NCBI GenBank assembly: GCA_019428825.1 | Contig: JAHYJU010000004.1 | Coordinates: 1-37,257, forward strand | From: Patescibacteria group bacterium | GTDB taxonomy: Bacteria > Patescibacteriota > WWE3 > UBA101185 > UBA10185 | DNA: 37,257 bases | Reading direction: 5' to 3' | Shown: positions 23,007 to 31,745 of the stretch, one piece after another | How positions within the stretch are numbered: the stretch's first letter is position 1 | Layout of the letters: the number at the start of each line of letters is the position of its first letter | Position numbers and translations under genes: made by a program | The notes under the pieces: generated by a model | Database searches by the model: none | What the model was told of the DNA's origin: nothing | Seen by the model: the letters and a program-made list of their open reading frames with translations, nothing else

Positions 23007-24350
23007 ATGTCCAAGAACGAGACCTTTAAACTTTCATTAATCTCCATAATTTTCACAATCTCTTTATTGATATCTTTACCCTACATCCCCATATCTGTCG
23101 ACTCTTCTTTATTAAGAATAGAGACCCAATTAGGTGGTTATGAAATTACAATCCCTCAAAAAGACGGAGATAAAGTAATCGACCTTAAAGATTTTAAAAA
23201 AAGCAAAGAAGTAGGTGAAAGCCAGAAAATAGTTTTGAGCTTGCAAGATGAAAATATGCAAAATAGAGAAGAAGTTTTGCCCTCCTTGATTTCAACAATC
23301 GAAAGAAGATTAAACTTAGCAGGAATATCAGATTTTCAAACAGGTCAGGAGGATGAAAATTCCCTGTATGTAATTATTCCCCAGCATGAATCCTCAGAAA
23401 GAGTATCTAATTTAATTTTAGGCACCGGAAGGGTAAGTTTTAAAAAGGTAAAAAATCCCGATGAGTGGTCTCAAGAAGAAATAGCAAATTTTTATACCGA
23501 AATTGACAGGTGGGAAGACACAGGCATAACAGATTCAGATATGACCGGATTTTTATACACAGTAACACCCACAGGCGAATCTTTATTACAGATATCATTT
23601 ACTAATGAAGGTAGGGAGAAGTTTTATAATGAAGCTGAAAAAAATATTGGGTTACCGATTGGGATGTATATAAACGATTACGAGTACCCACTACTTATGC
23701 CGGTTATTTCAGAAAATATTTTAAATGATCGTAACTCTGACCCCGGTATTTCAGGTAACTTTCCTCAGCAGGATATTAATGACTTAAATCTACAGATTAA
23801 AAATCCCCTTCCTGTTAGGTTAAGTCTATTAGAAACTTTAATTATGTCTTCATCAATGGGTTCAAACTTTATTTATAGTTACCTCACTGCATTCTCAATT
23901 GGTTTAACTATTGTCCTTGCCTTTTTTGTAATAAAATTCAATCTTTTAGGTTTAACTTACGTTTTATCACTAGCCCTCTCACTACCTTTATTCGCCGCCT
24001 TTTCAAAGATAATGCCTATACCCATAACCCCCTCTTACATATCGGTGTTAATTCTCGTAACGGGAATAATGACTGTGGTTGGATATACTGTCTTAAAAAG
24101 TATTGTGGAAAACACTAAACAGGAAAAACCATTCGATTATGCCCTTTACCAGACATTTGGTAAAGATAAGGGTAAGTTTTCAGCATCTTCAATTTTGGTT
24201 TTTTTCGTTTCTTTAATACTTTCTTTTATTCTTACCGGAAGTGCAAAATCATTTATGTCAGAGTTATTCTCAGGCATGCTTGTTGTAATTTATTTCTACA
24301 CACTGGTTTTCCCCTCAATAATCTTGTCTTTCGGAGGATATAAAAAATGA
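23007..24350 (+). CDS. Divergent SecD-like membrane protein
   Basis: A 447-residue protein whose layout follows SecD: one N-terminal membrane segment (about 9-27), a large extracytoplasmic region with a P1-like stretch (LPSLISTIERRLNLAGISDF and SLYVIIPQ, compare the SecD ERRVNxLGV...IxVQLPG pattern), and a C-terminal bundle of about five membrane segments (from about 280). The C-terminal alignment is convincing (ITPSYISVLILVTGIMTVVG; LTGSAKSFMSELFSGMLVVI), but the SecD motif GMAVDANVLIFER is replaced by GIMTVVGYTVLKS, losing the conserved Asp, and the GLDLxGG motif is reduced to QLGG. SecD helps complete protein export using the proton gradient; whether this version does is unclear. ATGA overlap with the next gene. 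Confidence 0.75.
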   Translation: MSKNETFKLSLISIIFTISLLISLPYIPISVDSSLLRIETQLGGYEITIPQKDGDKVIDLKDFKKSKEVGESQKIVLSLQDENMQNREEVLPSLISTIERRLNLAGISDFQTGQEDENSLYVIIPQHESSERVSNLILGTGRVSFKKVKNPDEWSQEEIANFYTEIDRWEDTGITDSDMTGFLYTVTPTGESLLQISFTNEGREKFYNEAEKNIGLPIGMYINDYEYPLLMPVISENILNDRNSDPGISGNFPQQDINDLNLQIKNPLPVRLSLLETLIMSSSMGSNFIYSYLTAFSIGLTIVLAFFVIKFNLLGLTYVLSLALSLPLFAAFSKIMPIPITPSYISVLILVTGIMTVVGYTVLKSIVENTKQEKPFDYALYQTFGKDKGKFSASSILVFFVSLILSFILTGSAKSFMSELFSGMLVVIYFYTLVFPSIILSFGGYKK

Positions 24351-24901
24351 ATATTATGGAAAATATTATAAATCCTATCAAACCACATATAACCATATTA
24401 GGCGTGACCATTGTATCTATTTTCATTCTTTATTCACTTATTTTCGGTGACAGTCCCAAGAAAGCTATTCGTAAATTAAGATGTTCTTTGATATTAAGTC
24501 TTGTATTCAATGTAATATTCTTTCTTTTTTTGTCGCGTTTTCTTACCCGTTTCTTTGATAATATCACCCCTGATTTTGAAATAATTGCCTTCTCGTTTTT
24601 AGTTGTTCTTACCCTCGTAGTTGGATTGAGAATTGTTTTGGAGATTAATAATCTTTTGCCAAAAACAAAAAGAGGGGGTGACGTTAAGGAACTTTATAAG
24701 GAAGTATCCCAAGATATGTCCACATTCATATTTGACATTTCCTTGATATTTATTTCTCTAATAATACCCACCCATATTCTAGGTAACGGTTCTTTAGATG
24801 GGCTTATGTTATTGCTTTTTCTATCTGTTCTAATAAATTATTTTACTTTCTCTATCCTTTTTTCAAAAATTCTAGACATTACTGAGAAAATTTTTGAGTA
24901 A
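24347..24901 (+). CDS. Multi-pass membrane protein, possible reduced SecF
   Basis: A 184-residue protein with about five membrane segments (about 16-33, 45-63, 78-98, 125-142, 148-172). It starts within the stop of the SecD-like gene (ATGA), so the two are translationally coupled, as for SecD-SecF. Its second half lines up loosely with the SecF C-terminal bundle: a helix, a charged cytoplasmic loop (NNLLPKTKRGGDVKELYKEV), then two helices separated by a Gly-rich turn (LGNGSLDGLM). The SecF first periplasmic domain and its FTGG motif are absent. The SecF assignment rests on position and topology; otherwise it would be an unknown membrane protein. Confidence 0.55.
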   Translation: MNIMENIINPIKPHITILGVTIVSIFILYSLIFGDSPKKAIRKLRCSLILSLVFNVIFFLFLSRFLTRFFDNITPDFEIIAFSFLVVLTLVVGLRIVLEINNLLPKTKRGGDVKELYKEVSQDMSTFIFDISLIFISLIIPTHILGNGSLDGLMLLLFLSVLINYFTFSILFSKILDITEKIFE

Positions 24902-24922
24902 TCATCCCGTACAAAATATTGG

Positions 24923-24928
24923 TAATAT
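24923..24928 (+). promoter_or_regulatory. -10-like box (TAATAT) of recJ; likely leaderless
   Basis: TAATAT ends 6 nt before the ATG at 24935, with no Shine-Dalgarno. The match to consensus is modest, but the spacing equals that of the other leaderless candidates. Confidence 0.4.
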
Positions 24929-24934
24929 AAACCT

Positions 24935-26566
24935 ATGTATAAATGGAATATCCTTGGAAATTATGATCCTAAAAAAGAAATATCTGTGTCTGTCCTTGAG
25001 AATAGGGGAGTTAAGGACATTAAGGAATTTCTACATACCCCTTCTTTAAATAATTCTTTTGCAGATTTTCCTGCTCAATTTGTAAAATCATTATCAAAAG
25101 CAAAAGAAATAATTACAAAAGAAATGAAAAGTAAAACTCCCGTTCTAATATATGGTGACTATGATTCTGACGGTATAAACGCTACAGCTATTTTGTACAA
25201 TTTTTTTAAATATGAAAAAGGTTACGAAAACACCCACTATTTTATTCCCAACAGATTTGAGCATAGTTATGGTCTTTCAAAAGAAGCAATCGATGAATCT
25301 TTGAAGATTTTTAAAAAAGATGAAAAAGTACTTTTTATCACGGTTGACGTGGGTATAACAGCTGACGAAGAAATTTCCTACATTAAAGATTTGGGTCATT
25401 CGATAATTCTTACGGACCACCATCAAAAGCCGGAAAATACTCCCAAAGCAGATTGTCTGGTTTGGAGCGATAAAGTTTGCGGTTCTGTTGTATCGTGGGT
25501 TTTGTCTAAGTTTTTAGGTTCAAAAAGTAAGGAAAGTATTGTAAATGCTGCAGTTGCAACTGTTACTGACCTTATACCCCTGAAAGGTTTTAACAGAGTG
25601 GTTGTGAAAAAAGGCTTGGAGGTTATAAACTCCGAGCCCCCTGTTTGGGTAATAAAGTTACTTGAGGCTTCGGGTGTAGAAAAAAACAGAGAAATTACCG
25701 CATACGAATTAGGTTGGGCGATTGGGCCTCGTCTAAATGCTTCGGGAAGACTTCAAAGTTCTGAGGATTCAATCCGCTTATTGACTCAAAATGACGATAA
25801 ATTATTGGAGAAGCTCGCTGAAAATCTTAATTCAAAAAATATTGAAAGACAGGAAAAAACGTTGGAAATGTACGATATGGCATCCGGTGTAGATGAAAAA
25901 AACCTCCCCAAAATTATTTTTTCTTCTGATAAAAAATATCACGAGGGGGTTATTGGTTTAGTTTCTGCAAAATTAACTCAAAGATACTATCGCCCGTCGG
26001 TTGTAATTTCTCTTGACGGTGGTTATGGGAAAGGCTCTGTAAGGTCTATTCCCGGGATAAATATTATTGAGGTTTTAAGAAAATTTGAGGACCTTTTTGT
26101 TGATTTGGGGGGTCACCCTATGGCGGGTGGTTTTACAATAGAGGAGAAAAATATTCCGGAAATGGAGAAAAAAGTTTCAAGATATATTGAAAAAGAATTT
26201 GATGAGGATGTTTTTGTTCCGGTTTTGAATATTGATCTAAAAATACCCTCTGAAATCATTAATATTAAAATTTTGGACGAAATAGATAAGTTAAAACCTT
26301 TTGGAATGGGAAATGATCAGCCTATATTATTATCCGAAGGTTTGGGTGTGGTAAGTTGCGATATAATTGGAAAAGACAAAACCCATTTGAAATTGAAGTT
26401 ATTTGATGGTGATAGGTATCAAAAAGCTGTTTTTTTCGGCGGGGCAAGATTTGAAAAAGAGTTTATTACAGGTGAAAAAATGGATATCGTTTATACATTG
26501 AATAAAAATGAGTACAATGGTAATACTTACGTTGATTTGATAGTAAAGGATTTTCGAAAGGTTTAA
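24935..26566 (+). CDS. recJ: Single-stranded-DNA-specific exonuclease RecJ
   Basis: A 543-residue enzyme of the DHH superfamily, which degrades single-stranded DNA 5' to 3' during recombination and repair. The metal-binding motifs are visible: motif I PVLIYGDYDSDGINATAI near residue 70, a further Asp in FITVDVGITADEE, motif III SIILTDHHQKPE near 155, and the DHHA1 region with VDLGGHPMAGGFTIE near 395. An OB-like C-terminal domain follows. Length and domain order are typical. It has a -10-like box 6 nt before the ATG and is followed after 3 bp by aspS, so the two are co-transcribed. Confidence 0.95.
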   Translation: MYKWNILGNYDPKKEISVSVLENRGVKDIKEFLHTPSLNNSFADFPAQFVKSLSKAKEIITKEMKSKTPVLIYGDYDSDGINATAILYNFFKYEKGYENTHYFIPNRFEHSYGLSKEAIDESLKIFKKDEKVLFITVDVGITADEEISYIKDLGHSIILTDHHQKPENTPKADCLVWSDKVCGSVVSWVLSKFLGSKSKESIVNAAVATVTDLIPLKGFNRVVVKKGLEVINSEPPVWVIKLLEASGVEKNREITAYELGWAIGPRLNASGRLQSSEDSIRLLTQNDDKLLEKLAENLNSKNIERQEKTLEMYDMASGVDEKNLPKIIFSSDKKYHEGVIGLVSAKLTQRYYRPSVVISLDGGYGKGSVRSIPGINIIEVLRKFEDLFVDLGGHPMAGGFTIEEKNIPEMEKKVSRYIEKEFDEDVFVPVLNIDLKIPSEIINIKILDEIDKLKPFGMGNDQPILLSEGLGVVSCDIIGKDKTHLKLKLFDGDRYQKAVFFGGARFEKEFITGEKMDIVYTLNKNEYNGNTYVDLIVKDFRKV

Positions 26567-26569
26567 AAA

Positions 26570-27862
26570 ATGGAAAGAACTTATATTAAAGATTTAAAAG
26601 AAAAAATTGGTGAAAAGGTAAAAATAAATGGTTTTGTTCAGGCTATCAGAGATCAGGGAGCTATTAAGTTTTTTGTTGTTAGAGATGTGACAGGTACTGT
26701 TCAAATTGTTATTTTAAAGGGAGCCGGTGGGGTTTTTGAGGAAGCCGGGGAGGTTTCTTTAGAGTCAGTGGTTTCTATTGAAGGTTTGGTCAAGGAAGAG
26801 AAGCAGGCTCCCGGAGGTTTTGAGATTCAAGCCGAAAATATGGAAATTCTTTCCAAAGCTGAGCCCGAGCTTCCTATTCCAGTTATTGAGGAAAAAAGCG
26901 GAGAACCTACTGATATTTCAAAGCGCCTTGATTGGAGATGGATAGACCTTAGAAAAGAAGATAATTTAAAGATTTTTAAAGTTTGGACAGAGTTAGAAAA
27001 GGGTTTTCGAAAATATTATGATCAAAAAGGTTTTATTCAGATATATACCCCTTCTTTAATGGGTACGGCCAGCGAAACCGGTGCGGATGTTTTTAAAATG
27101 GGGTATTTTGAGGGAGAAGCATATCTTGCTCAATCACCTCAATTTTATAAGCAAATGGCACAGGCATCAGGATTTGAAAAAGTTTTTGTTATGGGACCCG
27201 TTTTCAGGGCTGAGCCCTCATTTACTTCCCGTCATATGACTGAGTTTACGGGTTGGGATTTTGAAATTTCTTATATAGATTCTCATGAGGATGTAATGGC
27301 CGAAGAGGAAAAACTTTTAGTCTCTGGTTTTAAGCAGGTAAAAGAAAGTTTAGGTTTAGAAATCGAAATACCTTCAATTCCTTTTCCAAGAATTTCTATG
27401 GAAGATGCAAAGGATAAACTATCTAAAGCGGGGATTAAAGAAGGCAGGAAATATGATTTAAGTGGAGAAGAGGAGATTGAACTAAGTAAAATAATAAAAG
27501 AAGAGACCGGACATGATTTTGTTTTCGTTACTGATTGGCCGGTTGAAGCAAGACCTTTTTACCACATGAGATATGAAGATAAACCAAATCTAACTAAAAG
27601 TTTTGATCTTTTATATAAAGGTTTAGAAGTTACAACCGGTTCCCAAAGAGAGCATCGATATGACGTTTTAATATCCCAAGCTAAAGATAAGGGAATGAGT
27701 ATAGAACCTCTTCAGGATTATCTTAATTTCTTTAGATACGGGTGTCCTCCGCATGGAGGTGTAGGTATAGGACCGGGCAGGTTGGTAATGAAGATGTTGA
27801 ACATTCCAAGTGTCAAAGAGGTGACTTATCTTCCTCGTGATGTAAAAAGGTTGAAACCGTAA
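26570..27862 (+). CDS. aspS: Aspartyl-tRNA synthetase, archaeal/short type (probably non-discriminating)
   Basis: A 430-residue class II synthetase. The OB-fold anticodon-binding domain is at about 5-100 (KINGFVQAIRDQGAIKFFVV), followed by the class II core: motif 2 FRAEPSFTSRHMTEFTGWDF near residue 215 and motif 3 PPHGGVGIGPGRLVMKML near 395. The usual bacterial AspRS is about 590 residues with an insertion domain, which is absent here; size and motif 2 match the archaeal/eukaryotic AspRS group. In bacteria such forms usually charge both tRNA-Asp and tRNA-Asn, with asparagine then made by GatCAB (family knowledge). An AsnRS is less likely because motif 2 is Asp-type. Cytoplasmic; in the recJ-aspS unit. 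Confidence 0.92.
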   Translation: MERTYIKDLKEKIGEKVKINGFVQAIRDQGAIKFFVVRDVTGTVQIVILKGAGGVFEEAGEVSLESVVSIEGLVKEEKQAPGGFEIQAENMEILSKAEPELPIPVIEEKSGEPTDISKRLDWRWIDLRKEDNLKIFKVWTELEKGFRKYYDQKGFIQIYTPSLMGTASETGADVFKMGYFEGEAYLAQSPQFYKQMAQASGFEKVFVMGPVFRAEPSFTSRHMTEFTGWDFEISYIDSHEDVMAEEEKLLVSGFKQVKESLGLEIEIPSIPFPRISMEDAKDKLSKAGIKEGRKYDLSGEEEIELSKIIKEETGHDFVFVTDWPVEARPFYHMRYEDKPNLTKSFDLLYKGLEVTTGSQREHRYDVLISQAKDKGMSIEPLQDYLNFFRYGCPPHGGVGIGPGRLVMKMLNIPSVKEVTYLPRDVKRLKP

Positions 27863-27871
27863 GGAAAATTA

Positions 27872-28909
27872 ATGGTTTTGGGTTTAAGTATATCAACTAC
27901 AAGAAAGATACTTCTTGTTTTTATTGAGATAGCAATCAAAATCCTTTGGGTTATTGATAAGATAACGAGTTTAGATTTAAGATACATTTTCAAAACAATT
28001 TTTCGATCTTTTTTACTTTTCATACCTATTTCTTTTTTTGTTTTTTTGGGATATTCGTATTCAACGGAGTACTTACATAATACTGCAGTAGCGATTTTAG
28101 TTCCCGATTTTATATCAACAGGTCAAAATGAAGTGATAGTGTACCCGAAATTGGTTGGTTCTTTTCCTGCACCCGAAATAACAGCAAAGTCTGCGGTCGC
28201 AATTGAAAGAGGTAAAGGAAGGATGTTATTTGAAAAAAGTCCTTATGAAAAATTAGCTCCGGCTTCTACCGTAAAATTAATGACTGCTCTTGTTGCCTTG
28301 GATATATATGATGTTGAAGAGGTGCTAGAAGTTCCTGAAATTTGCACTCAGGTAGAGGGTACTAAAGCATGGTTTCCTGCAGAATCTAAATTTAAAGTTA
28401 AGGACTTGATAGAAAGTATGTTAATAGGTTCGGCAGGGGATTCTTCCTGTGTTTTAGCCAATTCAAAAATAAGTGAAAAAGAATTTGTAGATAAGATGAA
28501 TGAAAAGGCTGTTGAGATTGGTATGTCTTCGACTTATTTCTCAAATCCGATAGGACTTGATAATGTAAACGGAGGGCACTATTCTTCAGCTTACGACCTC
28601 TACCTTTTATCCGTTTATGCAACTGATGTTTTAGAAATAAAAGAAGCCGTTTCAAAAAAAGATTTTATACTCTCTTCAATAGGCGAAGATTACAAGGTTT
28701 ATCTTCCTAACACAAACCGTCTTTTACGCGAGGTTAATAATTCAATTGGCATAAAGACAGGTACTACTTTAGGCGCCGGTGAGGTTTTGATATATGAATA
28801 TGCCGATGATGTTAAGGATATTATTATTGTGGTAATGGGTAGTAAAGACAGGTTTAATGATACTAAAGAGGTTTTATACTGGTTAGATAGAAGTTACTCT
28901 TGGAATTAG
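27872..28909 (+). CDS. D-alanyl-D-alanine carboxypeptidase-like protein (peptidase S11)
   Basis: A 345-residue membrane-anchored penicillin-binding-type enzyme that trims D-Ala from peptidoglycan stem peptides. The active-site SxxK is S132-T-V-K135 in LAPASTVKLMTAL and the KTG triad is K295-T-G297 in SIGIKTGTTLG. The SxN motif position reads SAG (GSAGDSSCVLA) rather than the usual S-x-N, an odd loss in an otherwise well-kept core. The N-terminus is longer than a normal signal peptide, with hydrophobic stretches at about 12-30 and 44-62, so the start may be further downstream. It follows aspS after 9 bp and is convergent with the next gene. Confidence 0.9.
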   Translation: MVLGLSISTTRKILLVFIEIAIKILWVIDKITSLDLRYIFKTIFRSFLLFIPISFFVFLGYSYSTEYLHNTAVAILVPDFISTGQNEVIVYPKLVGSFPAPEITAKSAVAIERGKGRMLFEKSPYEKLAPASTVKLMTALVALDIYDVEEVLEVPEICTQVEGTKAWFPAESKFKVKDLIESMLIGSAGDSSCVLANSKISEKEFVDKMNEKAVEIGMSSTYFSNPIGLDNVNGGHYSSAYDLYLLSVYATDVLEIKEAVSKKDFILSSIGEDYKVYLPNTNRLLREVNNSIGIKTGTTLGAGEVLIYEYADDVKDIIIVVMGSKDRFNDTKEVLYWLDRSYSWN

Positions 28910-28920
28910 CAGGGATTAAA

Positions 28921-30069
28921 TTATTGAGCTTCTGAATCGTTGCCGGATACATATTCCCCTGTAATAGCCGGAAAATATATCACAATATCTCCTCCCTGAG
29001 AGTTTCTTGAAGAATAAGTTCCGGAAAAAACATATATTGGTTGAAGATATGTACGATAATTTGGGTTTTCATAGTATGCTAGATAAACATTATCAATAAA
29101 TATTTTATCAACTTGAACAGGTGAGTAGTTTTCAAAAGGATTAAAGTCTCTGGGTACGATGCTTGTAATAACTCCATTCCCCTCTCTTACCATCTTCCAA
29201 GCTTCGTTAACTGTTATTATTGGGTATGTTGCTTTTGACACAGTATCAATCTCCCAATAATCCGCTTCAACTAAGGGGTTATTTAAGGGGTCAGATTTAT
29301 TACCACGGGGAGGATTTCTTACAACAACTCTTAATAATCCTTTTGACGAATCGGGGCCTAATATTGGATATTTATCTATTGATCTATAAAAATCTACCAA
29401 AGCTATTTGAGCAGATCTTGGGTATTCGGTATATTGAACCCTTGTTCCGGCATAGTAACCAAGTTTAACTGTTTGTGTACCTGTTGTATATAAATCATCG
29501 TTAAATCTGAATATTGATAATAATAGGTTTTTTGATATCTCTATAGCAGATTCTTCATTTATTGACCCCGGTTCAAAGTTTGAGCTTTTTCCATTTAAAT
29601 TTGTATTTAGAACAACTTTCCTACTGTTAACATCTATTGTTAAGTTACTTGATGTTGCGGAGTTTCTCCACTTATAAACGGTTCCCTTTAAATCAGATAA
29701 CAAATCTTTTTGAGTAAAACCCAGTTTTTCAGCGTCTGCTATAGCATTATTACCTGCCAGGTAGGAATATTGCTGAGGTTTAAATTTATACACCGTCATT
29801 TTATCGGGTAGGAATTGAGGTAATTTTGCGTTAGGTGTATCCAGAATTATTTCCATCATTTGTTGGTTAGATATCCTTTTTTGGATAAACTCGAGTTGCT
29901 CCATTTGGCCATATATTGGGTTTGGTGGAATACTCCTTACAAATATCAGTCTTATCAATGCAATTGAGCCGGGAAATATTATTAAAGTTACAATATAGTA
30001 AGAGCCTACAAATAAAAATAGATATTTGAAAACCTTTTTAACATAGATAGCAGTTTTAGTTAGATTCAT
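28921..30069 (-). CDS. Single-pass membrane protein of unknown function
   Basis: A 382-residue protein with one N-terminal membrane segment (about 11-35) and a large extracytoplasmic region of about 340 residues, rich in Asn, Ser, Tyr and Pro and beta-prone. Recognisable stretches include DKMTVYKFKPQQYSYLAGN near residue 90 and TVNEAWKMVREGNGVITSIV near 285. The second recalls the substrate-like repeats of YycI/PepSY-type lipoproteins, but I cannot assign a family. A TAAAAT box 7 nt before the ATG predicts a leaderless single-gene transcript. It is convergent with the carboxypeptidase (12 bp apart) and divergent from gltX. Confidence 0.78.
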   Translation of the reverse strand: MNLTKTAIYVKKVFKYLFLFVGSYYIVTLIIFPGSIALIRLIFVRSIPPNPIYGQMEQLEFIQKRISNQQMMEIILDTPNAKLPQFLPDKMTVYKFKPQQYSYLAGNNAIADAEKLGFTQKDLLSDLKGTVYKWRNSATSSNLTIDVNSRKVVLNTNLNGKSSNFEPGSINEESAIEISKNLLLSIFRFNDDLYTTGTQTVKLGYYAGTRVQYTEYPRSAQIALVDFYRSIDKYPILGPDSSKGLLRVVVRNPPRGNKSDPLNNPLVEADYWEIDTVSKATYPIITVNEAWKMVREGNGVITSIVPRDFNPFENYSPVQVDKIFIDNVYLAYYENPNYRTYLQPIYVFSGTYSSRNSQGGDIVIYFPAITGEYVSGNDSEAQ

Positions 30070-30076
30070 CGATTTA

Positions 30077-30082
30077 ATTTTA
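30077..30082 (-). promoter_or_regulatory. -10 box (TAAAAT) of the 382-aa gene; likely leaderless
   Basis: The minus strand reads TAAAAT, 7 nt from the ATG at 30069. The expected start is 1 nt before the start codon and there is no Shine-Dalgarno. Confidence 0.55.
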
Positions 30083-30152
30083 GCAGATACATCAAATTAT
30101 TCCGAGAAGATAGTTTTGTATAAAATTTTTAGTACTAAGGCTAATAATTTCG

Positions 30153-30161
30153 TGATAAAAT
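30153..30161 (+). promoter_or_regulatory. Extended -10 promoter (TGATAAAAT) of gltX; likely leaderless
   Basis: TGATAAAAT ends 7 nt before the ATG at 30169, leaving at most a 1-nt leader. The same nonamer precedes the ferredoxin, recA and dnaJ-family genes. Confidence 0.65.
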
Positions 30162-30168
30162 CCAAGAT

Positions 30169-31620
30169 ATGAAGATAAGAACAAGAATGGCGCCCAGTCC
30201 CACAGGAGAGCTTCATGTGGGAGGTTTAAGAACCCTACTATACGATTATGCTTTGGCAAAGAATTCAGGAGGAGAATTTATTCTAAGAGTTGAGGATACT
30301 GATCAGGAAAGATATGTTGAAGGTTCAGTTGAAAGAATGTTAAAGACTATACGAGATTACGGATTAAATTGGGATGAGGGTCCCGAGGTCGGTGGTCCTC
30401 ACGACCCCTATTTTCAATCACAAAGATTAGATATTTATAAAAAATACGCTCTTGAATTAATAGATAAAGGTAATGCTTACTACTGTTTTTGTGACCAGGA
30501 AAGATTGGAGAATTTAAGGAAAGAGCAGAGGGGTAAAGGTATGGTAACAAGATATGACAAGTTTTGTTTGGGTTTAAGTAGAGAGGACGTAGAAGAAAAT
30601 TTGAAAAAAGGAAAACCTTACGTTATTAGGTTAAATGTTCCTGCAAATGAGAGTATTGATTTTGAGGATATGGTACTGGGTAACTTGTCTTTTCCATCCG
30701 ATGATATTGATGATCAGGTTTTGATAAAATCAGACGGATTTCCCACATACCATATGGCAGTTGTGGTTGATGACCATCTTATGGGAATAACCCACGTATT
30801 ACGAGGTAGGGAATGGCTACCTTCTACCCCTAAGCATGTTTTACTTTACAAATATTTTGGTTGGGAAGTGCCTAAATTTGTTCATTTACCGTTATTAAGA
30901 GAGTCCGACAGTACTAAAAAATTGTCAAAAAGAACAGGGTCGGTAAACGCATCAGACTTTTTAGCAGAAGGATATTTACCCGAGGCGGTATTGAATTTTA
31001 TTATGTTTTTAGGATGGAACCCCGGGACAGAGAGAGAAGTATATTCTCTGCAGGATTTTGTAAAAGATTTTTCAATTGAAAAGATACAAAAATCCGAAAT
31101 GGCCGCTTTTGATAGACAAAAACTTCTGTGGTTCAACGGTCTTTATATTAGAAATATTTCGTTAGAGGATTTGTGGAGTAGGATTGAAAAATGGAATCAA
31201 GAATATCTAAAGAAACCTATTTTTGATAAATCTACAAAGGAATACAATCTCAAAGTATTAGAGCTTGTTAGAGAACGTATGAAGAAGCTTTCTGAGTTTA
31301 ACGACCTCGTCTCATATTTTTATGAAAGACCCAAAGTAGATAAAAAATTGGTTGAAAAATTCACCGGAAATATTGAAAAGGCCCAAGAAATAATTAAGAA
31401 TTATTTAAACATCTACGAAAATATTTCTAATGAAAATTGGAATATTGGATACCTTGATGAGCTATCTCATGAGGCTCTTGAAAAATTTTCATATAAGCCA
31501 AAAGAAGCCTTTATGACAATAAGATATGTTGTGACAGGTTGCGAATCTACCCCACCTTTGTTTGATGTTTTAGGACTTGTCGGAAAAAAAGAGACGATAG
31601 AAAGAATGAAGAAATTCTAG
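30169..31620 (+). CDS. gltX: Glutamyl-tRNA synthetase
   Basis: A 483-residue class I synthetase of normal length. The HIGH signature is HVGG (residues 16-19) in APSPTGELHVGGLRTLLY, and the KMSKS-type motif is KLSKRTG near residue 248. The zinc-region equivalent contains CFC (YYCFCDQERLENLRKEQ), and the C-terminal helical anticodon-binding domain runs from about 330. In bacteria lacking GlnRS this enzyme also loads Glu on tRNA-Gln for conversion by GatCAB; the presence of tRNA-Gln(CUG) in the window and of no glnS is consistent but not proof. Transcribed from its own TGATAAAAT promoter, leaderless by inference. Confidence 0.96.
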   Translation: MKIRTRMAPSPTGELHVGGLRTLLYDYALAKNSGGEFILRVEDTDQERYVEGSVERMLKTIRDYGLNWDEGPEVGGPHDPYFQSQRLDIYKKYALELIDKGNAYYCFCDQERLENLRKEQRGKGMVTRYDKFCLGLSREDVEENLKKGKPYVIRLNVPANESIDFEDMVLGNLSFPSDDIDDQVLIKSDGFPTYHMAVVVDDHLMGITHVLRGREWLPSTPKHVLLYKYFGWEVPKFVHLPLLRESDSTKKLSKRTGSVNASDFLAEGYLPEAVLNFIMFLGWNPGTEREVYSLQDFVKDFSIEKIQKSEMAAFDRQKLLWFNGLYIRNISLEDLWSRIEKWNQEYLKKPIFDKSTKEYNLKVLELVRERMKKLSEFNDLVSYFYERPKVDKKLVEKFTGNIEKAQEIIKNYLNIYENISNENWNIGYLDELSHEALEKFSYKPKEAFMTIRYVVTGCESTPPLFDVLGLVGKKETIERMKKF

Positions 31621-31705
31621 CTATTATAACGTCGTAAAATCTAGAGATTTACTATCCTTTTCTCTATTCTTAATAGAATATTGTAGTTGATAAAAAATCC
31701 AACAC

Positions 31706-31714
31706 TGATAAAAT
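31706..31714 (+). promoter_or_regulatory. Extended -10 promoter (TGATAAAAT) of recA
   Basis: TGATAAAAT with the inferred start near 31721 gives a leader of about 25 nt carrying a perfect AGGAGG (31734-31739), 6 nt before the ATG. So the same promoter form serves both leadered and leaderless genes. I see no LexA-type box (GAAC-N4-GTTC) here. Confidence 0.6.
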
Positions 31715-31745
31715 CAAATTAACAAATTTTTATAGGAGGCAAAAA

